A DNA stretch of 64,000 bases from assembly GCF_000330885.1 (NCBI RefSeq), contig NC_020062.1:318374-382373 (forward strand), in the 5' to 3' direction. Positions 43,631 through 52,632 of the stretch are shown piece by piece; position 1 is the first letter of the stretch, and every line of letters starts with the position of its first letter. The translations under genes were made by a program, and so were the position numbers. This DNA is from Rhizobium tropici CIAT 899 (lineage in GTDB: Bacteria > Pseudomonadota > Alphaproteobacteria > Rhizobiales > Rhizobiaceae). A model generated the notes under the pieces. The model saw only the letters and a list, made by a program, of their open reading frames with translations, ran no database searches and was not told where the DNA came from.

Positions 43631-45118
43631 TTAATGGGCTTCCGCGGGGACAAATGGAACTTCCGCGCCTTTGGCATCGTAAAGCTTGCCATTCAGGAAA
43701 TAATCGCCGTCATGCAGGCCGGCAATGTCCTGATAGCGGATCAGACGTTCCGTTCCCGCAGCGAAGACCGATTGCTGATCCGAGTTTCCGGTCGTCAGGT
43801 GGTTGAACAGGAGGTTCAGCATGATCGCCATCAATGCCGCCGAGCTGATACCGGAGTGGAAGATGGTGATGACCCATGCGGGAAAATGCTCATAGAAGCC
43901 AGGCGACGCGATCGGGATCATGCCGAAGCCGATCGAGGTCGCCACGATGATGAGATTCATGTTGTTCTCATAGTCGACCTTGGCGAGTGTGCGGATACCA
44001 CTTGCCGCGACCGTCCCGAAGAGGACGAGCCCCGCCCCGCCGAGGACGGAGCTCGGAACGGCAGCGACGATGCGGCCGACGATCGGCAGCAAGCCGAGGG
44101 CGACGAGAAAAAGGCCGCTGGTCGCCACGACAAATCGGCTCTTGATGCCGGTCACGGCCACAAGGCCGACATTCTGGGCAAAGGCGCTCTGCGTGAAGGA
44201 GCCGACGACCGGGGCGAGGATGCTGGACAGCATATCGGCGCGCAAGCTGTCGCCGAGCCGGCGCGCATCGACCTTGGTGCCGACGATCTCGCCGACAGCG
44301 AGAATATCCGCCGAGGTTTCGACCAGTGTCACCATGATGACGATGCACATCGAGATGATCGCCGCCATATCGAACACGGGATAGCCAAAATGGAATATCT
44401 GCGGCAGGGCGACAAGCGGCCCGTTCATCACCCGCGAGAAGTCGGCAATGCCGGCTGCATAGGCGATCCCCGTACCGATGATGATGGCGAGCAGGATCGA
44501 AAGCCTGGATATGGTGGCGCTCCCCAGCTTGCTGAGCAATAGCACGATCAAGAGTGTTGCGGCGGCGAGCAGGACATTGGCCTGGCTGCCGAAATCCGGT
44601 GCATTCCTTGTGCCGCCCATGGCCCAGCCCGCTGCGACCGGCATGAGGGTGAGGCCAATGGTTGTTATGACGATGCCGGTTACGATCGGCGGGAAGAAGC
44701 GCGTGATGCGCGAAAAGACGGGCGTGATGAGGAGCCCGATGAAGGACGCCGCAATGACCGCGCCGAGAACGGCCTGGATGCCACCATGTCCGGTAATGGC
44801 AATCATCGTCGCGACGCCGGAAAAGGATACGCCCTGTACGAGGGGAAGGCGGCTCCCGAAAAATGGTATCCCGATCGTCTGCAGGATGGTCGCGAGACCG
44901 CCGGCAAACAGCGATGCCGTTACGAGCAGACCGACATCGGCCGGTGTCAGGCCCGATGCCTGGCCGATGATCAGCGGGACTGCGACGATGCCGCCATACA
45001 TGGTCAGGACATGCTGAAGGCCATAAGCCAGATTGGCGCCAAGGTTGAGCTTTTCATCTTCGGGGGACGGGCGTGCGGTATTTTCCTCTGCTGCTATTGC
45101 CAAGGTAATCTCCTCCAT
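43631..45118 (-). CDS. NCS2 xanthine/uracil/urate permease
   Basis: A 495-residue nucleobase:cation symporter of the UraA/XanQ branch. The hallmark GLQHVLTMYGGIVAVPLIIG opens the membrane part. PLVQGVSFSGVATM, FPPIVTGIVITTIGLTLMPV, the SADILAVGEIVG segment and TQSAFAQNVGLVAVTGIKSR (substrate motif with Gln and Asn) follow. The QNVGLVAVTGIKSR stretch suits xanthine or urate transporters more than uracil ones. ATG at 45118 is used; GTG at 45157 would add 13 residues and swallow the GGAGGAAA sequence. It stands alone but fits the purine theme of the window. Confidence 0.9.
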   Translation of the reverse strand: MEEITLAIAAEENTARPSPEDEKLNLGANLAYGLQHVLTMYGGIVAVPLIIGQASGLTPADVGLLVTASLFAGGLATILQTIGIPFFGSRLPLVQGVSFSGVATMIAITGHGGIQAVLGAVIAASFIGLLITPVFSRITRFFPPIVTGIVITTIGLTLMPVAAGWAMGGTRNAPDFGSQANVLLAAATLLIVLLLSKLGSATISRLSILLAIIIGTGIAYAAGIADFSRVMNGPLVALPQIFHFGYPVFDMAAIISMCIVIMVTLVETSADILAVGEIVGTKVDARRLGDSLRADMLSSILAPVVGSFTQSAFAQNVGLVAVTGIKSRFVVATSGLFLVALGLLPIVGRIVAAVPSSVLGGAGLVLFGTVAASGIRTLAKVDYENNMNLIIVATSIGFGMIPIASPGFYEHFPAWVITIFHSGISSAALMAIMLNLLFNHLTTGNSDQQSVFAAGTERLIRYQDIAGLHDGDYFLNGKLYDAKGAEVPFVPAEAH

Positions 45119-45424
45119 ACCTTTGCGTTTCTCGTTTCCTCCAAACGAGCGTTGCACGTTACGGTGTGTGTCGTCTCATGACTTTATAGAAAAATGCGAA
45201 ACACCTTATCTGAAGCTCGCATCCCTTTTCATGGAAAGACTGCAGTCCCTGTGAACGTTCGAAAATGACGGATCTCTATTCAGCTGAAATCGGACGAAAA
45301 CTCATCTGCCTCCGCATCGTCCCGCGGGCTTATGCAGCTGCCGAAACCGATTCAGTCTCGGGAAAGAATAGACGTGCAGAGCCTATATTGGATTTTCGAT
45401 TCGAATATCGTTCAGAAGATTTGG

Positions 45425-45730
45425 ATGAATTATATGAGTGAATACCAAAATAAGGCCGTCAGGATGCTGGCATCGACTGTAGGCGATGAGTCTCTGATGG
45501 ATTTGAATGATCGCAGAGATGCGTTTCTGTGCCGCGCTCTGGAGCTTTATTTTGCCGCTGGCGGCACCGAAGCGGCTATCAAGCCGATGGTTGAGAAAGT
45601 CTATTCGAAGAACAAGCCGCGCGTGGATATAGCCGTCGGCGATGTGCTCTATAAATTGGCCGGCATCGGTCACGCATGCGATATTGATATCATACAGGCA
45701 GGTTACAATAAGCTCGATGATGCCAAGTAG
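45425..45730 (+). CDS. Small hypothetical protein, faintly MazG-like
   Basis: A protein of about 101 residues that I cannot name with confidence. The C-terminal half (VDIAVGDVLYKLAGIGHACD then IDIIQAGYNKL) resembles the second helix pair of MazG-like nucleotide pyrophosphatases (ExGDVLxxLA pattern), but the metal-binding glutamate is alanine here, so enzymatic activity is doubtful. AGAAGA lies 7 bases before the ATG at 45425; ATG at 45434 is equally possible. No membrane segment. It stands alone between the permease and the ThDP enzyme. Confidence 0.55.
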   Translation: MNYMSEYQNKAVRMLASTVGDESLMDLNDRRDAFLCRALELYFAAGGTEAAIKPMVEKVYSKNKPRVDIAVGDVLYKLAGIGHACDIDIIQAGYNKLDDAK

Positions 45731-46100
45731 ACATTTGTCGGCGAGGAGCATCATCTTCCCCGATAGGACGGGGCAAGTTCCTTCCTTGGCCATATGAATT
45801 TTGCGAACGAGCCCGTTCGCCTTTGTGGATGCCTCGGGTTTGCCCGGACAGCAACATTGCCGTCTCTGTGCCTGCGTCCCTTATACCACGCCGGGATGAC
45901 GCCGCATCATCGGCCTGAAGCGACGCATGCTGAAATCGCCACATTTATCCATGCGTGAATTGTGCGCAACATACGACAATGAAGCGATTATCTTGTATTA
46001 ACAAGGGGAACTCGTCTCCAAATCGCGCACCTCTTGCATGACCTTCCTGATATTCTGAGCATCAACGATCTGACGCGCTGCGGGAGGGGAAAATACTTAA
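45731..46100. other. 370-bp intergenic region upstream of the ThDP enzyme
   Basis: No gene is seen. It has the hairpin listed at 45803-45820 and a palindrome CTTGT-ATTA-ACAAG at 45992-46005 located 95 bp before the ThDP gene, a possible operator. Confidence 0.45.
45803..45820 (+). terminator. Possible terminator after the small MazG-like gene
   Basis: GCGAACG (45803-45809) pairs with CGTTCGC (45814-45820) around a 4-base loop and is followed by CTTTGT. It begins 72 bases after the stop. The U-tract is poor. Confidence 0.35.
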
Positions 46101-47729
46101 ATGACCGACAATGCGATCTATGTATACCAGTCGATCGCGAGGGCGATTCGCGATCACGATGTTGGCACGATGTTCGGTCTCATGGGGGATGCCAATCTCT
46201 TTATTATCGACCATTATGTGCGCGGATGCGGCGGCCGTTTCGTGCCGGCAGCGCATGAGGGTAGTTCGGTCCTGATGGCGCTTGCCTATGCCCACGTCGC
46301 AGGCAGGGTGGGCGTGGCGAGCGTGACCCACGGTCCGGCTTTGACCAATTGCGTCACCGCGCTCACTGAAGGCGCCCGCGGTTCCATCCCCATGGTGCTC
46401 CTGGCGGGCGACACGCCGGTCGTCAACCCGCACCATCTGCAAAGCATCGACCAGCGCGAGGTCGTCAAGGCCACCGGCGCCGGCTTCGAGCAGATGCGCT
46501 CACCGGAAACTGCAACCCGGGACGTTGCCCGCGCTTTTTACCGTGCGCGGGTCGAGCGGCGTCCGATCGTCTTGAACATGCCGGCCGATTTCATGTGGTG
46601 CGAACAGGCTCACGAGCGGGCTGTCTTCGAAGTCTTCGATGCTCCCGGATATGTGCCCGAGGGTGACGCGCTGGACAGGGCCATCGGCATGATCGCTTCG
46701 GCAAAGCGTCCGCTCATCCTCGCAGGTGGCGGGGCTTGTGGTGCGCGCGATCAGCTGATCCGGCTGGCGGATCGGCTGGAGGCTCCGCTTGCGACGACCT
46801 TAAAAGCAAAGGGGCTCTTCGGCGGCCATCCCTATAATATGGACATTTTCGGCACGCTCAGCACGCCTACCGCCTATGACCTGATTGCCAAGACGGATTG
46901 CCTGATCTGTTTCGGAGCGGGGTTGCATGATTTCACTACCGACCGGGGCAAGCTCTTGAAGGGCAAGCGCATCGTCCAGATCGATATGGATGCGCGCGCC
47001 ATCGGCAAGAACATTCATCCGGATGCAGCCCTGGTAGCCGATGCAGGATTGACGGCAGACAATTTCGTTCATTGGCTGGACGAGGCGGAAATTCCGCCGA
47101 GCGGCTTCACGCACGAACTGGATGTCCCCTCGCTCACCACCCACCCATCCGATCAGCGCGGCAAGACGAACACGGGATATGTGAATTACATCTGGGCGCT
47201 CGAGGAGCTGGAAAAAGCTCTGCCGAAGAACAGGGTGCTTGTGACCGACGGCGGTCGTTTCATGACCGAGGTCTGGTGCCGAATTTCCGTCAGCGACCCG
47301 AGGAGCTTCGTGGTGACGGCAAATTTCGGCTCGATCGGCCTTGGGTTGCAGGAAGCAATCGGCGCAAGCGTTGCTGCGCCGGATCGGCCGGTGGTGCTTT
47401 TCACCGGGGATGGCGGTTTCATGATGAGCGGCGTCAACGAGTTCAATACGGCGGTGCGTCTTGGGCAGGACCTGATCGTCATCGTCTGCAATGATTCCGC
47501 CTATGGAGCCGAACATATCCAGTTTCGCGATCGGAAGATGGACCCGGGCCTCACCCTGTTCAACTGGCCCTCGTTTGCTGAGGTCGCGACCGCGCTCGGC
47601 GGTCACGGTATTGCGGTCAGCTCGGCCGACGAGCTTGAAAGCGCCCTGGACGCCATCCGGAATCGCAATCGCCCGGTGCTGATCGAGCTGCGCCTCGATC
47701 CCAATGACGTGCCGCGCATGCGCATCTGA
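46101..47729 (+). CDS. Thiamine diphosphate-dependent enzyme, acetolactate synthase-like, substrate unknown
   Basis: A 542-residue protein with the three ThDP enzyme domains. Glu53 (PAAHEGSSVLMALA) is the cofactor-activating glutamate. The central domain reads RPLILAGGGACGARDQLIRL, and the ThDP motif is FTGDGGFMMSGVNEF with NDSAYG. It is thus a complete, probably active 2-keto acid-processing enzyme, distinct from Gcl in this same window, which has Val at that place. No small regulatory subunit or decarboxylase partner lies nearby, so branched-chain synthesis is unlikely. GGGAGGGG lies 11 bases before the ATG. Benzoylformate decarboxylase- or sulfoacetaldehyde-type activities are possible but unsupported. 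Confidence 0.85.
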   Translation: MTDNAIYVYQSIARAIRDHDVGTMFGLMGDANLFIIDHYVRGCGGRFVPAAHEGSSVLMALAYAHVAGRVGVASVTHGPALTNCVTALTEGARGSIPMVLLAGDTPVVNPHHLQSIDQREVVKATGAGFEQMRSPETATRDVARAFYRARVERRPIVLNMPADFMWCEQAHERAVFEVFDAPGYVPEGDALDRAIGMIASAKRPLILAGGGACGARDQLIRLADRLEAPLATTLKAKGLFGGHPYNMDIFGTLSTPTAYDLIAKTDCLICFGAGLHDFTTDRGKLLKGKRIVQIDMDARAIGKNIHPDAALVADAGLTADNFVHWLDEAEIPPSGFTHELDVPSLTTHPSDQRGKTNTGYVNYIWALEELEKALPKNRVLVTDGGRFMTEVWCRISVSDPRSFVVTANFGSIGLGLQEAIGASVAAPDRPVVLFTGDGGFMMSGVNEFNTAVRLGQDLIVIVCNDSAYGAEHIQFRDRKMDPGLTLFNWPSFAEVATALGGHGIAVSSADELESALDAIRNRNRPVLIELRLDPNDVPRMRI

Positions 47730-48056
47730 CAATCGTCTCCGAGGGCACGAGAGGCAAAACCGCTTTCAGGGCTCAACATGTCGACATCGACTTGGCCAAG
47801 AGCTGTCGTCACCTCATGGCCGAAGGATTTCTTCAGCCGTTCGATGCTTGCTTTTGATTTGCCGCAATCGAATAGTCTTCTGCGAGACGGTATATGTCTC
47901 CAATACCGTCGATCTTGCCGCGGAGGTCGGCGGATTGGCGAAAGTTTCAAGGCGCGCCTTGTCCTCAATGAGCTATGGAATTTCGATGAAATCGAGCGAG
48001 TCGATGTTGAATTCCCTCAGCCTCCGCTCCGGTGTTAATTCAGCAGGTGAGGCATC
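47730..48056. other. 327-bp intergenic region
   Basis: Between the ThDP enzyme and the Pr6Pr gene. I see no gene, strong hairpin or clear promoter here. Confidence 0.4.
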
Positions 48057-48698
48057 GTGGTCGGCTTGATTCGCATCTATCGCTGTCTGCTTGCCCTACT
48101 TGCTTTGTCGGGTATCGCGATCTCATATTTCGCTATCATACCGGGCGTGCATGTTTCTCGGCTGGCCATGACGTTGAATTTCTTCAGCTATTTCACCATT
48201 CAATCCAATCTTCTGCTCGCCTTGACACTACTTTGCACGCAAATCGCGTCGCGCTCGTCGATTGGCCGATGGGCGAGCAAGCCGTCGATCCGAAGCGCCG
48301 TTCTCATTTACGTCGGGATTGCGGGCATCGTTTATGTTTTGATGCTAAGGGACGTTTGGCACCCTCGCGGCTGGCAACTGCTCGGAGACCAGATACTCCA
48401 TTATTGTGTTCCGGTGCTGTATGCCCTGGATTGGATTTTTCTGAGTGAACGCGGTAGGCTTTCCTGGCGCGATGTGCTCTGGTGGTTGGCTTTTCCCGCA
48501 GCCTATTCCGCTTATACGCTTGCGCATGGATATATCTCTCACTTCTACCCATACCCGTTTCTGGACGTTCGCGATATCGGCCTTGAAGCCGTCCTGCTGA
48601 ACATGGGGCTGCTGGCAGCAGCCTTTCTGGTTTTGGGAGGGGTGCTGACTTTTCTCGACTGGGTCAGCACCCGGCAACGGGTCTTTCGGCGCGCATAG
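48057..48698 (+). CDS. Pr6Pr family membrane protein
   Basis: A 213-residue protein with six hydrophobic segments in the Pr6Pr arrangement. Typical pieces are FFSYFTIQSNLLLALTLL in segment 2, LRDVWHPRGWQLLGDQILHY with its histidine and the polar end of segment 4, and PYPFLDV followed by GLEAVLLNMGLL. The function of the family is unknown; it is related to FAR-17a/AIG1-like and androgen-dependent TFPI-regulating membrane hydrolases in eukaryotes. GTG is the start, with AGGTGAGG directly upstream. It stands alone and converges with an MFS gene. Confidence 0.83.
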   Translation: MVGLIRIYRCLLALLALSGIAISYFAIIPGVHVSRLAMTLNFFSYFTIQSNLLLALTLLCTQIASRSSIGRWASKPSIRSAVLIYVGIAGIVYVLMLRDVWHPRGWQLLGDQILHYCVPVLYALDWIFLSERGRLSWRDVLWWLAFPAAYSAYTLAHGYISHFYPYPFLDVRDIGLEAVLLNMGLLAAAFLVLGGVLTFLDWVSTRQRVFRRA

Positions 48699-48750
48699 GC
48701 TGAGGGAATAGGCAATGTTGTCCCGGGGCACATTCGTCACGGAGCAATAT

Positions 48751-48765
48751 GCCGCCGCAGGCGGC
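48751..48765. terminator. Short GC hairpin between convergent genes
   Basis: GCCGCC-GCA-GGCGGC lies between the stops of the Pr6Pr gene (48698) and the MFS gene (48778). The stem is 6 bp with a 3-base loop and no U-tract. It could serve both transcripts. Confidence 0.3.
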
Positions 48766-48777
48766 TCTCCCGTCTCC

Positions 48778-50001
48778 TCATTCGGCCAGCTGCGTAACGG
48801 CGGCCGTGCTGGGGGCTCGTGCGCCGGAAAGGCTTGCCTGGCCGAGCGCCACGACGATGACGGCTGCGATGGTTGCCGCGACTGAAACCCAGAAGCCGTT
48901 GGCGGGGCCGAAACTATCCACCACCCAACCGGAGACGAAGGCGCCGAGTGCCATGCCGATACCGATGCCGGTCATCACCCAGGTCACTCCTTCCGTCAGC
49001 ATGGCCTCCGGCACGCGGCGTTCTATCAGTCCGAAGGCAGTGATGAAGGTCGGTGAAATGGCGACGCCGCTGAGGAAAACGGCAAAAGCGAGCAGCGCGA
49101 CTGAGGTGCCGGCTACAAGAAGCGGCAGGGAGGTGATGGCAAGGATAGTGGCGGCCACCAGCAGCTGACGTTGCAGCGGCATTTTGAGGTTCAGCGCTCC
49201 GATGATGAGGCCGACGATGAAGGAGCCGAGCGCATAGACACCAATGACGATGCTTGCGGCACTCGGTTCGCCGAGCTGCTTGGTGATGGCCACAGCACTG
49301 ACTTCCGCCGTTGCGAAGGTGGCTCCGACGAAGATCAGCGCCAGCGTGATGATCTGGACAGGCCGCTGCCAGATCGCCGAGTGCTGCGGCGCTTCGGCAT
49401 CGATTGCACGAACCTTCGGCTCTGTCGATCTCTGCATCAGGAAGGCTGCCGATCCGAGCGCGAGGAAGATGGTGCTCGCGACCATTCCGGCTTCCGGGAA
49501 CAGTGAGACGGCAAGTCCAACGGAAAGGGATGCGCCGGTGATGTAGACGAGCTCATCGGCTGCCGATTCGAATGCAAAGGCCGTGTTCAACTCAGGCCGG
49601 TCCCGAAAGATCTCCGTCCAGCGCGCGCGTACCAAGGCAGGGATGCTTGGCATGACGGCCGCGAAAAAGGCCGAGGCAAACAGCACCCAGGCCGGCCAGC
49701 CCTGATTCGCCGCGACGACCAGAATGACGAAGGCGACGACCGAGACGATGGTGGCCGGCAAGACAACGGCACTTTGACCGACCCGGTCGACGAAGCGCGA
49801 TATTTGCGGCGAGACGACAGCATTGGTCAGGGCGAAGGTGGCCGAAACCGCGCCGGCCAGCCAATATTCGCCACGCGTCTGCGACAGCATGGCAACGATG
49901 CCGATCGGCGCCATGGCAAGCGGAAGTCGGGCAAGGAAGGCTGCGGCTGAAAAGCCCTTGGCTCCGGGCGCTCGGAAAATCTCTCTATATGGATTGGACA
50001 T
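48778..50001 (-). CDS. MFS transporter, TetR-controlled efflux type
   Basis: A 407-residue major facilitator with 12 hydrophobic segments starting MSNPYREIFRAPGAKGFSAA, a beginning common in actinobacterial and rhizobial MFS_1 proteins. Segments include LPLAMAPIGIVAML and WVMTGIGIGMALGAFVSGWV. No substrate motif is evident. ATG at 50001 has GGGGA 9 bases upstream; the longer frame to 50178 would run through three operators and is rejected. It is divergent from a TetR regulator, the classical arrangement for an inducible exporter. Confidence 0.88.
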   Translation of the reverse strand: MSNPYREIFRAPGAKGFSAAAFLARLPLAMAPIGIVAMLSQTRGEYWLAGAVSATFALTNAVVSPQISRFVDRVGQSAVVLPATIVSVVAFVILVVAANQGWPAWVLFASAFFAAVMPSIPALVRARWTEIFRDRPELNTAFAFESAADELVYITGASLSVGLAVSLFPEAGMVASTIFLALGSAAFLMQRSTEPKVRAIDAEAPQHSAIWQRPVQIITLALIFVGATFATAEVSAVAITKQLGEPSAASIVIGVYALGSFIVGLIIGALNLKMPLQRQLLVAATILAITSLPLLVAGTSVALLAFAVFLSGVAISPTFITAFGLIERRVPEAMLTEGVTWVMTGIGIGMALGAFVSGWVVDSFGPANGFWVSVAATIAAVIVVALGQASLSGARAPSTAAVTQLAE

Positions 50002-50036
50002 CGGAACATTCCCCGAATTGAACGAGATTGCGTACG

Positions 50037-50051
50037 CATACGCGGCGTATG
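50037..50051. promoter_or_regulatory. TetR operator copy 1
   Basis: CATACGC-G-GCGTATG is a perfect 7-1-7 palindrome, 36 bp upstream of the MFS start. It is the best of three copies. Confidence 0.8.
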
Positions 50052-50065
50052 TCAATGGATAATTG

Positions 50066-50080
50066 CATACGTCGCGTATG
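50066..50080. promoter_or_regulatory. TetR operator copy 2
   Basis: CATACGT-C-GCGTATG has one mismatch between the arms. Its centre is 29 bp from copy 1, near the middle of the divergent intergenic region. Confidence 0.75.
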
Positions 50081-50088
50081 TCAACTAA

Positions 50089-50103
50089 TATACGCAGCGT
50101 ATG
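50089..50103. promoter_or_regulatory. TetR operator copy 3
   Basis: TATACGC-A-GCGTATG has one mismatch between the arms. Its centre is 23 bp from copy 2 and 39 bp upstream of the regulator start, so it should mediate autorepression. Confidence 0.75.
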
Positions 50104-50134
50104 CCAATGATTGTGAAGAGCCGACGGAGACGCA

Positions 50135-50728
50135 ATGCGCAAACCTCGCAGTGAAATGATTGCCGAAACGCGAGCCAAGCTGCTGACCGCCGCCCGTAAG
50201 GCATTCGGTAGCGTCGGCTATGCCGAGGCATCGATGGATGACTTTACAGCGGCGGCGGGGCTGACGCGAGGGGCCCTTTACCACCATTTCGGCGACAAGA
50301 AGGGCCTGCTCCAAGCTGTCGTCAGCGAGATCGATGCCGAAATGACCGCAAGGCTCTGTCAGATCTCATCTCGAGCACCGTCACGCTGGCAGGCGTTCGT
50401 CGACGAGAATGTCGGTTACGTCGAGATGGCGCTGGAGCCGGAAATTCAGCGCATCATGTTCCGCGACGGTCCGGCCGTGCTCGGCGAACCCTCCGGATGG
50501 CCGAGCGCCAACGGCTGTATTGCCACGATTACAGAAAGCCTTCGCTGTCTTCGCGAAGACGGTATCATCGTCGATATTGATCCGGAAGCAGGCGCTCGCC
50601 TGATCAATGCGGCGAGCAGCTGCGCGGCGCAATGGATCGCCAATTCGGACGATCCAGAGACGACCTCGAAACGGGCCGTCGGCGCTTTTCGCACCTTTCT
50701 CGAAGGATTGCGGATCGAGAAAGAATGA
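50135..50728 (+). CDS. TetR-family transcriptional regulator
   Basis: A 197-residue TetR protein. The DNA-binding domain covers residues 9-55 (ARKAFGSVGYAEASMDDFTA then AAGLTRGALYHHFGDKKGLL), the classical helix-turn-helix. The remainder is a ligand-binding helical domain of TetR_C type with AQWIANSDDPETTSKRAVGA near the end. It is divergent from the MFS gene, and three CATACGC-type palindromes between them are its probable operators. It should repress both until an exported compound binds. Confidence 0.92.
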   Translation: MRKPRSEMIAETRAKLLTAARKAFGSVGYAEASMDDFTAAAGLTRGALYHHFGDKKGLLQAVVSEIDAEMTARLCQISSRAPSRWQAFVDENVGYVEMALEPEIQRIMFRDGPAVLGEPSGWPSANGCIATITESLRCLREDGIIVDIDPEAGARLINAASSCAAQWIANSDDPETTSKRAVGAFRTFLEGLRIEKE

Positions 50729-50795
50729 TTTGTGTAGCGATGTGACGCCTGAACGACGGTGGCCGTCGAGTTATCGCTTGTCGTCCATTGCGCGA

Positions 50796-51827
50796 TCAGG
50801 TCTTTGCGGCCTTAGCAAAGGTCGGATCGAATGTCTTCTCAAAGGGCACATCGGCATTGGCGAGATCGGGATCGAGCGCCTTCAGGACGCCCATCATGGA
50901 ATTATAGCCTTCCATCGTGACCATGCCGTCCGGTGAATACATTTCCTTGGAATTCTTGAAGGCCTGCATATAGAGGTCGCGATTTCCGAGCAGGTACTCC
51001 TCCGGCACGACGCTGGCGACGTCATCCGGGCTTGCCGACGAGATCCACTTCAATGCCTTCATGAAGGCATTGACCGTCTTTTGCGTGGTGATCGGGTTTT
51101 CCTTGGCAAACTCGCGCTTGATGTAGACCGTTGCGGCCGGGTTCGGGCCGCCGAAGAGCGCACGGGTGCCGGCCTCGGTGCGCGTATCCAGCAGAACATT
51201 GATGTCGCCGTCATATTGCAGTTGCGCAATGACGGGATCGAGATGGGAAAGGCCGTCGATCTGACCGCTCTTGACCGCGGCAACCGCGCCGGCCCCGCCG
51301 CCGACGCCGATCAGCGATGCATCGTCGGTCTTCAGTCCGCTCTTCAACATGGCATATTGGAACATCAGTGCCGTCGAGGAGCCTGGCGCGGTCACGCCGA
51401 TCTTGCGGCCCTTCATGTCCGCCATCGACTTGATCTCGCCGGCGAGATCCTTGCGCATGGCGATAACGATGCCGGGGAAGCGCCCGAGATTGCAGATCGC
51501 GACGATATCCTGCCCCTTGTTCTGCATGCGGATGGTATGTTCATAGGCACCGGCGACGACATCGAGGGAGCCGCCGATCAGGCCTTCGAGCGATTTCGAA
51601 CCGCCGGCGAAATCATTGATGGTGACGTTGAGGCCCTCTTCCTTGAAGAAGCCTTTGCGCTCGGCGATCGTCAGCGGCAGGTAATAGAGCAGCGGCTTGC
51701 CGCCGACGCCGATCAATAGATCCGGCTTTTCCGGTTTCGCATCCTGTGCCGCGGCGGGCAAGATGCCTGCAAGCGATGCGCCGATACCGAAGCTTGCCGT
51801 CCCGATCAGAAATGTCCTGCGTTCCAT
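50796..51827 (-). CDS. ABC transporter substrate-binding protein (NMT1/SsuA-like) with Tat-type signal
   Basis: A 343-residue precursor. The N-terminus ERRTFLIGTASFGIGASLAG has twin arginines followed by a hydrophobic stretch and AAAQD, a likely Tat signal rather than a plain Sec one. The mature part is of the NMT1/THI5-like or SsuA group (YYLPLTIAERKGFFKEEGL; FAGGSKSLEGLIGGSLDVVA; GVTAPGSSTALMF). This group takes nitrate, sulfonates, pyrimidine precursors or aromatic acids, so the ligand is open. AAGGAC lies directly before the ATG. It is the last gene of the operon. Confidence 0.9.
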   Translation of the reverse strand: MERRTFLIGTASFGIGASLAGILPAAAQDAKPEKPDLLIGVGGKPLLYYLPLTIAERKGFFKEEGLNVTINDFAGGSKSLEGLIGGSLDVVAGAYEHTIRMQNKGQDIVAICNLGRFPGIVIAMRKDLAGEIKSMADMKGRKIGVTAPGSSTALMFQYAMLKSGLKTDDASLIGVGGGAGAVAAVKSGQIDGLSHLDPVIAQLQYDGDINVLLDTRTEAGTRALFGGPNPAATVYIKREFAKENPITTQKTVNAFMKALKWISSASPDDVASVVPEEYLLGNRDLYMQAFKNSKEMYSPDGMVTMEGYNSMMGVLKALDPDLANADVPFEKTFDPTFAKAAKT

Positions 51828-51861
51828 GTCCTTGTTCCTCCACTTCGCTGTTCTCAATGCG

Positions 51862-52632
51862 CTATTGGCCGCGCCAGGCGAGCAGGCGCCTTTCGACCAT
51901 CGTCATCACCCAGTCCACGAGCAGGACGAAGGCGGTCAAAACGACCATGCCCGCGAAGACGCCAGTCACGTCAAAGACGCCCTCGGCCTGCTGGATGAGG
52001 TAGCCGAGGCCGGCGGCCGAGCCCAGATATTCGCCGACGACGGCGCCGACGACAGCAAAACCCACCGATGTATGCAGGCTGGAAAACACCCAGGAAAGCG
52101 CGGATGGCAGATAGACATGGCGCAGCAGCTGTCGCTCGTTCATGCCAAGCATGCGGGCGTTGGACAGCACCGGCTGGCTGACTTCCTTGACGCCCTGATA
52201 GACGTTGAAAAAGACGATGAAGAAAACAAGGGTGATGCCGAGCGCGACCTTCGACCAGATACCGAGGCCGAACCACAGCGCGAAGATCGGAGCCAGCACG
52301 ACGCGGGGCAGTGCATTGGCCGCCTTCACGTAAGGGTCGAAGACGGCGGCTATCAGCGGTCGGCGCGCGAACCAGAAGCCGAAGACGATGCCGCCGAAGG
52401 CGCCGAGCAGAAAGGCCAGGATCGATTCCGACAGTGTGATCCAGAGATGATACCAGATCGATCCTGAAGCGAACCATTGAAAGACGCGCTGCGCCACCTT
52501 GAGCGGGTCGGCAAAGAAGAAGGATATGGTTTTCGGATTGCCGAAAAGGCCGGTATTCGTTGCGAGATGCCAGATAGCCAGGATGGCCACGGCCACCAGG
52601 ATTTGCAGCAGGAGAAGGAGAGAACGGTTCAT
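51862..52632 (-). CDS. ABC transporter permease (SsuC/TauC-like)
   Basis: A 256-residue permease with six membrane segments and the EAA-type coupling loop (SNARMLGMNERQLLRHVYLP, near residue 165). The start LLLLLQILVAVAILAIWHLA and the later ALPRVVLAPIFALWFGLG fit the nitrate/taurine/sulfonate family. ATG at 52632 overlaps the ATPase stop as ATGA, so the genes are coupled. Confidence 0.93.
   Translation of the reverse strand: MNRSLLLLLQILVAVAILAIWHLATNTGLFGNPKTISFFFADPLKVAQRVFQWFASGSIWYHLWITLSESILAFLLGAFGGIVFGFWFARRPLIAAVFDPYVKAANALPRVVLAPIFALWFGLGIWSKVALGITLVFFIVFFNVYQGVKEVSQPVLSNARMLGMNERQLLRHVYLPSALSWVFSSLHTSVGFAVVGAVVGEYLGSAAGLGYLIQQAEGVFDVTGVFAGMVVLTAFVLLVDWVMTMVERRLLAWRGQ

Noticed and set aside
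50037..50103. Three short repeats considered as a CRISPR-like array
   Set aside because: Units are 15-bp palindromes with 8-14 bp between them in a divergent promoter, without cas genes; operators explain them fully.
50002..50178. Upstream extension of the MFS gene next to TetR
   Set aside because: It crosses the three operators and the start of the TetR gene; the ATG at 50001 has a good ribosome site and family-type N-terminus.
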